This document shows positions 10,328 through 20,809 of a DNA stretch of 64,000 nt, in pieces. How positions within the stretch are numbered: position 1 is the first letter of the stretch; each line of letters starts with the position of its first letter. The notes beneath the pieces were generated by a model. It saw only the letters and a list, made by a program, of their open reading frames with translations. It was not told the origin of the DNA and did not search any database. The DNA comes from Lotus japonicus (Eukaryota > Streptophyta > Magnoliopsida > Fabales > Fabaceae): positions 11,588,223 through 11,652,222 of the forward strand of contig NC_080043.1 of the NCBI RefSeq assembly GCF_012489685.1. The letters are read 5' to 3'. A program made the position numbers and the translations under genes.

Positions 10328-11545
10328 TGTAAGATCAAGTTTTGATCTAGTAGTACAACTCTATGTTTTGATGATTACAAGTTAACCTTTTGATATGAAC
10401 AATTGTGGTACTCTAACGTGTTTTTCTGAGTGTGCTATTTACAGGCTCTGACCTCAACTCAATCTCACACAAATCAGAAGCACTGTGTATAAAGGGTAAC
10501 CCAAGCAACGCTTTCGCATTCACCATGTTCAGTATGAACAGTGGAAAAGCTTCAGAAGTTCTGAAGCTATACAAACTCTGATGTGGACTCAGTCGCTAGA
10601 AGCTCTGAAGATCCAGAAGTTCTGATAACCAAGAAACACTGAAGGTTCAGATGTTCTGATGGTGTAGAAGACTCTGAAGATCCAGAAGCTGAATAGTGGA
10701 AACTCTGAAGTCCAGAAGCAAGAAACTCTGAAGGCCATGTTCTTCCCTCTGAGTTCAGAATCAGAAGATACAATGGTCAGAGGATCTGTGCTTTCCCTCT
10801 GACTCTGATCAACCGGCTTCACAAGTTCCAATATGAAGTATTCCCTTGATCAGAAGTCTCCTAGGTTAAAAGGTCAAGTCGCTATCCAAGTACAAAAGCA
10901 AGTGTACCTTCCTGACGACCTACCTAACGTTCTCAGCCACAGCAGAAGCTGGATTTTCCAGAACTGCCCTCCAACGGTAGCATTTCCCATGCAACGCTCA
11001 ACCCTAATCCTTGGAGTATATATAGAGGCTGAAGATTGAAAGAAGCGGCGAGTAAGAAAGAAATACACACGCGCAAGACATATCCAAAATATTCTAAGCT
11101 TTCTTTCATCTGAAATTCATTGAGTTTACAATTAGCTTTTTAGAAGCAAATCTCTTGTAAACAATTCTTTGATAAACAGTTTGTTTAGTTCCTTTAGGAG
11201 ATCAAGGTTGATCGGATCCTAGAGAAGACTAAGAGAGTGAATCTTAGTGTGAGCTAAGTCAGTGTAATTGTTAGTCACTTGTAGGTTTCAAGTGCAGTTG
11301 TAACTCTTACCTGATTAGTGGATTGCCTTCATTCTAAGAAGGAAGAAATCACCTTAACGGGTGGACTGGAGTAGCTTGAGTGATTTATCAAGTGAACCAG
11401 GATAAAATCCTTGTGTGCTTTTCTATCTCTTATCTTTAGCACTTAAGTTCTCTAAAGATTTGTCAAAATCTTTAAGGTGGAAGTTTTGTTCTGAAAACGT
11501 TATTCAAACCCCCCCCCCCCCTTTCTACCGTTTTTCATACCTTCA
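10328..11545 (+). repeat. SIRE-1 3' LTR
   Basis: 1218 bp, beginning TGTAAGATCAAG after the polypurine tract and ending in CA at 11544-11545. A TATATATA box lies at 11017. U3 (about 10480-10830) is packed with TCTGAAG/CCAGAAG repeats, including a perfect 19-nt palindrome at 10549-10567. It lacks the 65-bp internal duplication seen in the SIRE-2 LTRs. Confidence 0.95.
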
Positions 11546-12586
11546 TTGGGACTTACTGTGAAATACAATTCTGATACTGAGTCCAGTGATGAAGAAATTT
11601 CAGAAGAAGAACTCGCTGAAACATACAAGTTGTTATTCAAGAAATGGCAAGAAGCTTGTGACTATGGTAAGAAGTTGGAGAGAACTGTCAAAGGTCTTGA
11701 AAATGAAAAACATAATCTGTTGGATATCAATAACAATCTTCAGGAGGAAGTATCTGTGCTGAAATCTAAACTTGAAGGTATGATAAAATCTGTACGTATG
11801 TTGAATAATGGTACTGATATGTTTGATATGATGTTAGAAACAGGAAAGACAGCTAAGGATATGAAAGGTTTGGGATATGAGAGTGACTCTGCACCAGAAG
11901 AATCCAAAAAGATCTCTCATAAGTTTGTTCCTGCAGAAAGAAAAAATGAATTCAAGATGTCAAACCAGATGCCACAACATGGTGTCGAACATGTGTACCA
12001 ACAAATACCATATACTTATCCACAAGGAAAGAAGGCAAAGAACTTGAGCTGGAGATGTCATCATTGTGGAAGATATGGACATATAAGACCCTACTGTTAC
12101 AGATTGTATGGATTTCCTCAGCAACATGATCAACCAAGGATCAATTCACATGTTGTTCAAGCAAGGAAAGAGTGGAAACCAAGAGGGCTTAAAGAGAAAA
12201 AGATTGTGAAGGCTCCTAGTCCTTTTCCCAGGACCAACAAGGATGTTGCTGCTGTACTGGATAAGAAGGAAGGAAAGAAGGAGAATCTGCATACCAAGAC
12301 AAGATCTCTGAAGTGGAAGAAAGTTTCTGTTAATGATTCAGAGACAAATGTTGAACCAGATGTGCAGAACATTGTGCCCTCTGCTAGAAAACAGATAAGT
12401 GGCAAGGGAGTTCCTGTTAATGTTCCCCCAGCTCCTCTGGATAATGTGTCATTCCATCCTGAAGCAAATGTTCAGAAGTGGAAATATGTTTGTCAGGAAA
12501 AGATTGCCTGTGAGAAAGAGTGTAGTCAAGAAGCTATGGAGTGCAAGGATATCATGGACTTTCTTGCTGATGTTGGGTTGTCATAA
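11546..12586 (+). pseudogene. gag-like ORF of a second copia-type element, interrupted by SIRE-1
   Basis: 346 codons open from the SIRE-1 LTR edge, so the true N-terminus has been separated by the insertion. An acidic start is followed by a coiled coil (residues about 30-90) and then a CCHC knuckle, CHHCGRYGHIRPYC, near residue 170, typical of one copia Gag group. After it, no protease, integrase or RT follows: the frame continues through basic sequence to a C-terminal part (VPPAPLDNVSFHPE region, about 295-345) that resembles, as I recall it, the start of plant env-like/transposon proteins, then stops. The element looks non-autonomous, either internally deleted or a gag-only type. The gag call is firm; the env-like assignment of the tail is tentative. 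Confidence 0.75.
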
Positions 12587-12983
12587 CTCTATGACTACCT
12601 GTTATGTGTACTTGGGCTGCTTACAACGGACATCTATGGTAAGCATTTGTGGATTTAGTCTCAACATAATTCCTGGTTCCATCTAGCTACCTTTGTCAAA
12701 TTGTGCTAATAAGGGGGAGTAATAGTATGTGTAGTTTCTGCTGCTGTGTTTGTGTCTGTGGTAGCATCTTACTACTGTGAAGAGGTTAGTTGTGGGTATC
12801 TTCTGTGTGGTTGAGAGATTGTTCTGTACATAGGTACTGACAATAGCTATGTTAAAGGTGTTCATTTGTGTAAGCTACCTTGATATACTATATTTGCTAT
12901 GATCTAATATTTCAAGCTGCAAGTTTTCTGAAGAGCTTTATGGTAGTGGATTGTAATAGCTAAAATTTGACAAAGGGGGAGAT
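12587..12983 (+). other. 3' noncoding region and polypurine tract of the second element
   Basis: About 400 bp after the gag-like stop with no credible ORF. It contains a purine motif (ataagggggagta near 12709) and ends in the tract caaagggggagat at 12971-12983 directly before the LTR. Confidence 0.7.
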
Positions 12984-13921
12984 TGTTGTTCCTTTGTTAT
13001 GATTGTCTGCATTTTAGCTAATGTTTTGGTCTGTGACAAGATGTCGGACACGATGTCTTAACATCTTGACTATGACATGTGTCCCAGCCAACTGCTGTGG
13101 GCTTGGATGATTAATTGTGAAGCTTTGGATTGATTTCGTGGTAATCAAGTTAGGGTTGTTGAAAAAAAGCTTCAGTGTGCTGCTCAAGGAATATATCAAG
13201 TGTGATCAAATATGTTTCTGTTTCAGAAGATTTGATATGGTTTTAAGTTGTGAAAGTTCCAATCTATTTTCAAATCTTATTTGATAAGATTTGGTTCTGT
13301 TTTAAAAAGATTGACTTTCTGTTTTGTTGTGGACTCCTTTGTTCGTTCAAGCCCATCAAAGACAAGACCTGAAGAACTGCTATTTATGAAGACCTAAACC
13401 TAGTTGCTAGGTGTGCCTTTTTGTGGAGAAATTAGGGTTTCATATTCGTGAGTTCACACTGTGTTTCTGTTGTTCTCTCAGCAGCTTTATGTTCTTGTAT
13501 TAGCTGAGAGTTGTTGTGTTTGTAGTTTGATCATGAGATCTATCTTTCAATCTCTTGTGTAAGGGATCGGTCACTGTGGCAGTGATCATTAGGAGAGGAA
13601 GTTTCCTCGTAGCTTAGAGGGAAGGGCTAAGCTAGATTCACTAGTTGTAATAGTGGTAGACATTGAAGAGGCTCTATACTAAGGGGGAGTAACTTAGGTA
13701 TAGGAGAGACTTTCATGTATGACCTGAGAGCTATTACTAAGATAGTGAATTGACTCCTGGATTGGTATCCTCCAGATGTAGGTGATGTTACACCGAACTG
13801 GGTTAACAATTCTCTGTGTTTTTTAGTGATTTATTGTTGCTACTGTGCTGTTTCTACTGTATTAAACGTTGTGGCTTAATTTCTGTACTGTTGTGCAATT
13901 GTCGAACCGATTGTCCCAACA
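12984..13921 (+). repeat. 3' LTR of the second copia-type element
   Basis: The LTR starts TGTTGTTCC after the polypurine tract. I place the end at CAACA (13917-13921), which pairs with TGTTG as short inverted termini, giving 938 bp. The end could be up to about 50 bp further right because the other LTR is not in the window. The element interrupts an F-box gene. Confidence 0.7.
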
Positions 13922-14412
13922 TCGCATTCGACATCTGTCCTGTGTGCGAGAACCAGAATTTCATTGTCCATAGTGCCAAAATAAAAATCATAAAAGTTTC
14001 CCGAACCCAAACAGACCAAGCCGTTACATGATCCAACGACTAAGTACTTTGCCAAAAAATTGTAACATAGGTCTTCATCGATCATGGACAATGGCTCCTC
14101 GAGCAAAAGACGCACGGAGCACGGTGCGATGACGCAAGTTCTACTGTCTTCTTCTTCTTCTTTTAAGGTGAGGAGTACGTGACTGGTTTTTGGTGATCTT
14201 CCCAGATGCAGTTTTGCGAACTCTTTGTCTGTAGTGATTAGTGATTTCCAAAACTTGGAAACAACCTTGAATTGCATGAGGGTCTTCATCGGAAGCCACG
14301 ACAAGATTTCTCTCACAAGTTCCGAAGGGAGAACAACGGGACCATGCTTGACGGGTTGGGTACGCTTTTTCATTGTTGTGGGAAGAAAATTGTCTGAATC
14401 AAAGAGGCTCAT
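13922..14412 (-). pseudogene. F-box protein gene, N-terminal half, cut by LTR element
   Basis: Minus-strand reading frame with an F-box near residues 27-60 (LPSELVREILSWLP and VVSKFWKSLI), the SCF ubiquitin-ligase adaptor motif that binds SKP1. It is followed by YLVVGSCNGLVCLG (about 118-131), the typical first strand of the F-box-associated (FBA) domain. The frame then runs into the LTR and stops, so the substrate-recognition C-terminus is missing. The ATG at 14412 lies only about 12 bp from a TATATATA box on the same strand, so the second Met (14373) could be the real start. Intact relatives are usually near 350-420 residues. The gene is broken. Confidence 0.8.
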
Positions 14413-14668
14413 AAAACAACATTATATATACTACTTAGTAATCACAAATAATATGTTTCTAAGGGATTTGTATCTTTTAATATACTTACTCAATTTCCTA
14501 ATATGAGATTTATTTGATGAAGAATTAATTAGAGAATTTATGATTCTAGTAAAAGAAATATAAATTCATTAGGAATTATCTATACAATTAATATATCATT
14601 AATAAAATATTTAATTACAAAATACATCTGTCATTACATTTATAATCAATAATAACTTAACAATGTTG
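14413..14668. other. AT-rich upstream region of the F-box gene
   Basis: Single-copy sequence left of the tandem duplication. Apart from the TATA box nothing is recognised. It marks the true left flank of unit A. Confidence 0.5.
14422..14430 (-). promoter_or_regulatory. TATA box of the broken F-box gene
   Basis: The minus strand reads TATATATAAT just upstream of the F-box ATG. The closeness suggests transcription would start inside the listed frame and that the Met at 14373 is used (inference). Confidence 0.4.
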
Positions 14669-15940
14669 GTCAAGGGGTATGTAGGCAAACTAGAACTTTG
14701 TAAAGATGATGATATAAATTTGAGAAATTATTTTATTGGGAGAGAATACAACAGTTTTTCAAATGCATTTACACTAGTCAAATTCCAAATAATATTTTCC
14801 TGATCGTGTTGTTATTTCTCGATGTACAAAAAAAAAATAACATTTACCGATGATATTGATCAACTATTTCTTGAGTTTAAATAATCAAAGCACATTTAAT
14901 AAGATTTAATATTGTAAAATTGAATTGTAAAGGCAATAAATGTAAAATTCCTTCAACATTAATAAAAATTAATTACTAAAAATAAATAAAATATAATCAA
15001 ATAATATTATGAATCATTAAATATGAAATAGAAAATAGTAATTAATAAAATTTAATTGAAATTTGAAAATTAATTATGATTGGAGTAAAATTTTATAAAT
15101 TTATTTAATAATATTTATAATATATATATATGTATATATAAATACATTTAGAAAAAAATTTATATCATTAAATTATTAAATAAAAAATCATCATAATAAA
15201 TAATCACTATTAATTGATAATAATGATAAAGTAATATATATTATTAAAATCAATTAATTACCTTGTTGACTGATAATTACTTAACTTGTAATATTTTAAA
15301 TACAATAAATAATATAATATTTAATATAATGTAAAAGTAATTATTACATTACTAAATCTTAAAATTATACGATTATATATAAATTATGAGCAATAAATTT
15401 AAAAGTTTGGAAATAATCAAATAGTACCATGAATCAATAATTTATAATTTCAAATGTTACATTTTATTATATAAATATTAATGAAAATTGACTTGATCAA
15501 ATAATAATGAGAAAATAATTATAATTTGGTACAAAATTTATAAATTCATCATTAGAATATTTATATTACTTAATGTAGTTATTTGTTTTGATACAAGTGT
15601 CGAATAAAAACAGGAAAAAAAGCAAAAACAAAAAAAACCGCTAAGTCTGAATGAAAGTAGTTCCTAGCGCATCCGCCAAAAGCAAAGGCTCAAGCTCCAA
15701 GAGTTGACAAATTATTAATTATGATTTTTAGTGAAAAAATTTATATTCCTTCAAAACCTTATATAAGATTTAACTATCATATATTAAACATAAGCATTGA
15801 TTAAATTTACTCAATATTAGAAAATTGATAATAATTTAAGATGAAATAATTAATTAATTTATGTAATTATATTCATATTCTTAAATATATATTGTTCTAT
15901 TATAAATACTACAAATAATTTTTTTTAAAGTGATTTTAAT
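14669..15940. other. AT-rich noncoding start of unit A
   Basis: Very AT-rich, with poly-A/T runs and short AT repeats such as atatatatatatgtatata near 15120. No ORF or known element recognised. The same stretch is at 28611-30050 in unit B. Confidence 0.6.
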
Positions 15941-16957
15941 CAAGAAAAATGAAATGACTTCCCGCTCAGCTAGGGCATGGTAACCCTTGCGAGCTTTTTC
16001 TCTAGCACGAGACGGGAGGGGTAGGCAAGATAGGAGAGTGCAGAGGGAGGACGTGGATCGAAGTGAGCAGGATTCATCACGGAGGCAGGCGTGGGATTGA
16101 CACATGTCGTTTGCTATTTTCATTAATGGTCTAGGAGAAGATGTTTAGGTGGAAAAAATATTCTCTAAGGTAGTAAATTTAAAAGATGTTTAGGTTCAAC
16201 ATCGAAGGTGTAAGACCCGGAGTTAAATAATTTATTTATTTAATTTTCATATATTATAGCGACACGTACTATTTTATTAATTATTTGTTATTGAAATATT
16301 ATTCACGCCACGATGGTGGGAAATACCTTACGGAATATTTTTCTTATATCATAGAAATTATTTAAATGATAATTAACTCTAAAATATTTTATTTTATAGA
16401 GTTTCTTTGAAAATAGACATAATATTATAGTTTTCTTATATTTTACTCCCCCGTACTTTTTATAAGAAACTCTTTGACAAAATCACACAAACCAAGGAAA
16501 GTAATATTTTTTATAAAGTAAACCACTATGCTTAATTTCAATGGTGTTTTTTTTTTCCTTTTCCCCTGAACAATCATGCTAATTACCACAAATGGTGACA
16601 ATACTTATTGAGTGTTTGCAATTTCCCTCCAAATTTTTACATGTTGTCTCTTTGCATTGGAATTGATTATTTGACTTAATTTAATATGAGTGTTTCTTAT
16701 AAAAAATAAAGGACCAATTTTTTTTCCAAAGTATTCATTATAAAAAGGACCGGAGGGAATATAAGTCATGGAACCCATTGTTTTATTTCAGAAGCTCAAT
16801 TCAATGATTATTGAACTATCTAACGTTTGTTATTTTCCCTGAAATGATGATAAATATTATTGTCATTTTTCATATAACTTATTATACCTTAGACGTATAA
16901 TATAACGACGTCATATTTTCTCTAATTCTTTCAAATTATTATTTAGCTAAGTTTTTA
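15941..16957. other. noncoding stretch of unit A with a local GC-rich patch
   Basis: A GC-richer patch at about 15955-16110 (tagcacgagacgggaggggt) stands out from AT-rich surroundings. Its minus-strand ORF of 80 codons is also in unit B, but only because the unit is duplicated. The remainder up to the TIR element shows nothing I can name. Confidence 0.4.
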
Positions 16958-17776
16958 ACCGGACCGGACCGAACTGTCTAACCGGTTCGATCGAGAACCG
17001 ATGTCATGAACGGTTCGTTCTGCACAGATAACCGGAGAACGCAAGAACCGGTTGAAAACTGCTGGAACTAGTGCAAAGCCGGTGAAACCGATCAAAATGT
17101 TGGTTTTCCGGTCTAACCTGGCTCGGTAAAATAACATCATCGTTGTGCATGTGCCCCATCTAAATCGCGCTCAGCCTATGCCTACAGCCTACATAGAAAG
17201 GAGAAGGAGATGGAAAGTGGCAGTCTGGAAGAAGATCTAGAAGAAAAGTCTTTCTTCACTTTCATGTTACATCACATAGTGTCTATCTCCATCACTGGCT
17301 ATCTCATTTTGCAAGTAGTGTGGCAGCTAAGCTAAAAAAGGGTTGAACATGAAAGTGTTGTAAATATTAGGGTTTAAATCTATTGTGGGCTGGGCCAATT
17401 TTATTGGGTTGTTAGGTTGAGTTGGCAATGTTTTTGGAATCACAAAATTGAAGAAGAGGATACGTGAAATGTCTATATTATTTTTCAAACAAAAATTAAA
17501 TAATTTTATAATAAAAGGGTGGTCAAAGTAGATTCTCTACGAACTTTTTTTTGGTTAAAGTCAACTCGTTTCTTAAATATATATTTATTTAAAATTTAGT
17601 AACACTTTAAAAACCAAAAGAAAAATAATACAGTGGTCAGAAAGAGTATTTATTTTCATATGTTATATTTTATTTAAAAACTTTTTAATTATCACTGGTT
17701 CGACCTTGCTCCAACCTTTAAACCTTAAACCGGTACCTCCACTAGTTCGATGACCGATCCGGTTCTGCGAACATTG
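16958..17776. mobile_element. non-autonomous TIR element (hAT-like), unit A copy
   Basis: The ends carry inverted AACCGGACCGG-type repeats. The right end is intact (ending ...CATTG) and is followed by gttttta, which also precedes the left end, giving a 7-bp target duplication. About 13 bp of the left end are missing compared with unit B. The interior has no transposase ORF. Superfamily is uncertain; TSD length and TIR style favour hAT. Confidence 0.6.
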
Positions 17777-18164
17777 GTTTTTATTCATTTTTTTCATGGA
17801 TCATTTTAATATGCTCAAAGTGGAGATATGCTCATGGGTTATTTAGACAACCCTTACCAAACAACCTATAAATCTACTATATTCTTCACATCTTTCTCTC
17901 TACTCATTTTTTTCTCTTCTCTAGTCTCTCATCTCTATCTCTCTTCTCTATCAAACAAAACATTACTCTCTCGACCACTCACTCTCTCTCAGGACCTCAC
18001 TCTCTCACCACACCCATCTTCTTCTTTTTCTTTCTGGTTTTGCAGCAACAAAGCTTCACCACCATCACCATATTTCTTCTTCTTTTTACTTCTTCTCCTT
18101 ACCACCATGAAACCACCATGCTCTTCATCTTCTTCTCACCACATCTTCTTCTCTTGTAGCCCTT
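17777..18164. other. CT-rich stretch before the copia relic, unit A
   Basis: Dominated by TCTCTC, CTTCTT and CACCAC runs. A 113-codon ORF (17828-18169) is low-complexity Ser/Phe/Leu and is not convincing as a gene. It could be a leader or LTR remnant of the adjoining copia relic; unresolved. Confidence 0.4.
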
Positions 18165-19497
18165 GGTAACTGACAAGAATATGGAGTTGATTATGAGGAG
18201 ACATTTGCTCCTGTAGCTAAGATGACAACTGTTCGGAAAATTCTTGCCATTGTAGCTTCTCAATCTTGGCCTCTGCATCAAATAGATGTGAAGAATGTAT
18301 TTCTTCATGGTGATCTTAAAGAAGACATCTATATGAAGCTTCCTTCCGGTATGACTAATACTTCTCCTAATGGTGTGTGTAAACTCATGCGTCCATTGTA
18401 TGGGTTGAAACAAGCACCTCGAGCTTGGTTTGAGAAGTTCCGCATTACACTTCTTAACTTTTTTTTTTCTTTCTTCAAAGTCAATATGATCATTCTCTTT
18501 TCTTTTACAAGTCTTCCACCAGAAAAGTGATCATTTTGGTTTATGTAGATGATACAGTTATTACCGATACAGACAATGACTTAATTTTGAAGCTTCAAGA
18601 GATGCTGCATAAAACCTTTCACATGAAAGATCTTGGACAGCTAACATACTTCTTGGGCTTGGAGATTCATTATCGGTATAATGGTATATTTTTAAATCAG
18701 CAAAAGTATATTCAAGATCTTATTTCATTGGCGGGTTTGAATGGAAACACTTCTGTGGACACTCCTATGGAAGTAAATGTCAAGTTTCGGAAAGATGAGG
18801 GAGACTTGGTGGATGATCTTTATATAGAAGATTAGTGGGAAGACTTATCTACTTGACAAAAACTAGACCAGATATTGCATAAGCAGTTCATCAAGTTAGC
18901 CAATTTATGTCCTCTCCTATGCATTTGCATCTAGTTGTTTTTTGCCGCATTATCCATTACCTACTTGGCTCCCATACTCGTGGAGTATTTTTCCCCGCTA
19001 GCTCCTCTTTACAGTTGGCAGCATACTGCGATGCTGATTGGGCTGGTTGTCCTGATACTCGTCGGTCAACTACAAGATGGTGTGTGTTTCTAGGTGATGC
19101 ATTGATTTCTTGGAAATGTAAGAAACAAGATCGTGTTTCAAAATCCTCTATTGAAGCTGAATAACACGCCATGTCTTCAGCTTGTTCAGAAATTGTTTGG
19201 CTTCGAAGTCTTCTAGTGGAGCTTGGCTATTCCCAGACTAAATATACACCTCTACATGCTGATAATACAAGTGCTATTCAAATTGCAGCAAATCCTGTGT
19301 TTCACGAACGCACCAAACATATTGAAGTTGACTGCCATTATATCCGGGAAGCATTGGACAGCCGAGTTATTTCTCTACCATATATATCCACAAATCTTCA
19401 AATGGATGATGTATTTACTAAAGCTATGACGAGACAACGACATCACTTTGTTGTGGGCAAATTGCTACTGGTTGACTTATCAGCATCAATTTGAGGG
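18165..19497 (+). pseudogene. Ty1/copia RT-RNase H relic, unit A
   Basis: Degenerate pol remnant read in several frames. It starts inside RT (QEYGVDYEETFAP region after a stop), continues with DVKNVFLHGDLKEDIY and [11 protein letters not shown], is shifted at a poly-T run near 18460, and resumes with ILVYVDD (18530). RNase H signatures follow: YCDADWAG (19026) and HADNTSAIQ (19256). Stops and shifts interrupt it at several points, including TAA at 19162-19164. Gag, protease and integrase are absent. It is followed by a polypurine tract and LTR start. Unlike the Sirevirus pol, it belongs to another copia lineage. Confidence 0.9.
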
Positions 19498-19740
19498 GGA
19501 TGTTAATGTTTGCAGGACATTAACTATTGATTATTAGACTAGTCTGTTGCAATTAATATTAGGCTTAATTGTAACTGTTATATTTTCTTGTGTAATTAGT
19601 TTGTAACTGTAGCCTTTCTTGTAAGGTGCTTGTTGTGGTACCTTACTTCAGGTCAAGGTATGGTACCCTAAATGAGTTAGTCTAGTAATAAAGACTCATG
19701 TATCACATGAGTCAACAATTGTATTTTCTCAATAATGTAC
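19491..19740 (+). repeat. polypurine tract and partial LTR of the copia relic, unit A
   Basis: ttgaggggga (19491-19500) directly precedes TGTTAATGTTTGC, the LTR start. AATAAAGACTC near 19688 may be its poly(A) signal. The right LTR end was not identified; the limit near 19740 is approximate. Confidence 0.65.
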
Positions 19741-20435
19741 CTTACGATTAATGGCGTCGATTAGATAGGTGTTAAGCCTCTCCCTTGATCGAAATCATGT
19801 CGCTCAGACTCAATGTTAAGGTCGAGACTCACTACAACCTCTGCAAGGTCGTGGTGGACGTCAATAAAGGTTGTCGGGGGACAATTGAGTTGCCCAATGA
19901 ATGAGAGTACTATTGAGACTAGAATTATAAATTCAATTATAACATGTCATTAGTCTACTGAATCACCTAATATGGGTATCACACCCAAAAAATATTGCGG
20001 GTACCACATAATTCACCTTCTTGTAATTGTAGAGTTAATGATTTCTGCCTATTTAAGATAGCAAGGCCAACTAAGAGCCATACAGTTTTCCAGAATAGAT
20101 TTCTTGTTATCTATATATCTTGTCATCTTTTGATCTTTGACAACCACCACCACCTTTCTCTCAATCACGAGCCCTAGAGCACCACCACTGTTATTGATCT
20201 CCCTCTCTTGTACAGCCACCGTAGGCAGCCTTGAGCATGCGAACAGCCACCACCGTGGGTCTTCGAGCAAGCACGACGCAGCACCACCATCGTCTCTTCT
20301 CCTCTGTCTTCGGGGAGTGAAACCATGACAGAATAGTGCAGAAAATGACGAGAAACAGAGTGGGAACGGCGACGTCAACATCTCTCCGATTTTCGGGCCA
20401 AATCCGGCCGCCAATGGAGAAACCAGGGGCACCAC
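19741..20435. other. unassigned stretch, unit A
   Basis: Starts with a segment rich in CTC/GTCGAG that resembles a retroelement leader, then a CCACCA-rich part (20140-20330). A tatttaag box at 20049 could be a core promoter. Short ORFs on both strands are low-complexity. No gene is supported. Confidence 0.35.
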
Positions 20436-20801
20436 CAGGGACGGATCTATTTAGTGGAGTAGGAGGGCAAGTGCCCTCACTTAAATATGAAAAAATACAT
20501 TAGAAAAAAATTTGAGTAGTAAAAGTATGTGGTTTTTTATGATTCCTTTGATAAAAATTGCTCTCACTTATATTCCACATTGTTAAATGCCCCCACTTGT
20601 GTTCTACATTCCTAAATGCTCTCACTTGAGTGGTAAAAGTATGTGATTTTTTATGACCCATTTGGTAAAAAATGTCTTCACTTGTGTCTCCTTTGGTAAA
20701 AAATGTCTTCACTTCTAATATAATATGTTAATTTTCTTATTACGAATTTATATGTATATATCGCCCTCACTACATAAAATTTCTTTCTGGATCCGTCACT
20801 G
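20436..20801. mobile_element. hAT-like MITE, only in unit A
   Basis: 366 bp with terminal inverted repeats CAGGGACGGATCTA and CAGTGACGGATCCA (right end read inwards). It is flanked by the 8-bp duplication ggcaccac (20428-20435 and 20802-20809). Unit B has the uninterrupted empty site with a single ggcaccac (34486-34493 region). It has no coding capacity. The 8-bp TSD and TIR type fit hAT. Confidence 0.88.
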
Positions 20802-20809
20802 GGCACCAC

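Larger units (their letters stand above)
1..11545 (+). mobile_element. Sirevirus (Ty1/copia, SIRE/Maximus type) 'SIRE-1', 5' LTR cut by window start
   Basis: A nearly complete LTR retrotransposon. The order is partial 5' LTR, primer binding site, gag, pol (protease, integrase, reverse transcriptase, RNase H), a 952-residue env-like ORF, a small antisense ORF, repeated polypurine motifs and the 3' LTR. Integrase before RT places it in Ty1/copia; the long env-like ORF and several polypurine motifs are Sirevirus traits (known of the group). The visible 656 bp of 5' LTR match the 3' LTR except for one substitution and a longer C-run, so the insertion is recent. It landed in another copia-type element, whose gag-like ORF starts right at 11546. 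The left target duplication is outside the window, so TSD cannot be checked. Confidence 0.95.

Noticed and set aside
10549..10567. Heat-shock element in the Sirevirus LTR
   Set aside because: GAA and TTC blocks are spaced by one base instead of two, so the consensus is not met.
10567..10831. Small antisense ORFs in the Sirevirus U3
   Set aside because: Created by TCTGAAG repeats; not conserved as start-to-stop units.
12399..12686. Second plus-strand ORF overlapping the copia gag-like frame
   Set aside because: Out-of-frame shadow of the gag-like ORF.
15881..16123. 80-codon minus-strand ORF shared by both units
   Set aside because: Conservation is explained by the recent duplication; no recognisable domain or signals.
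17828..18169. 113-codon Ser/Phe/Leu-rich ORF in CT-rich sequence
   Set aside because: Low complexity, no domain, and kept in unit B only through duplication.
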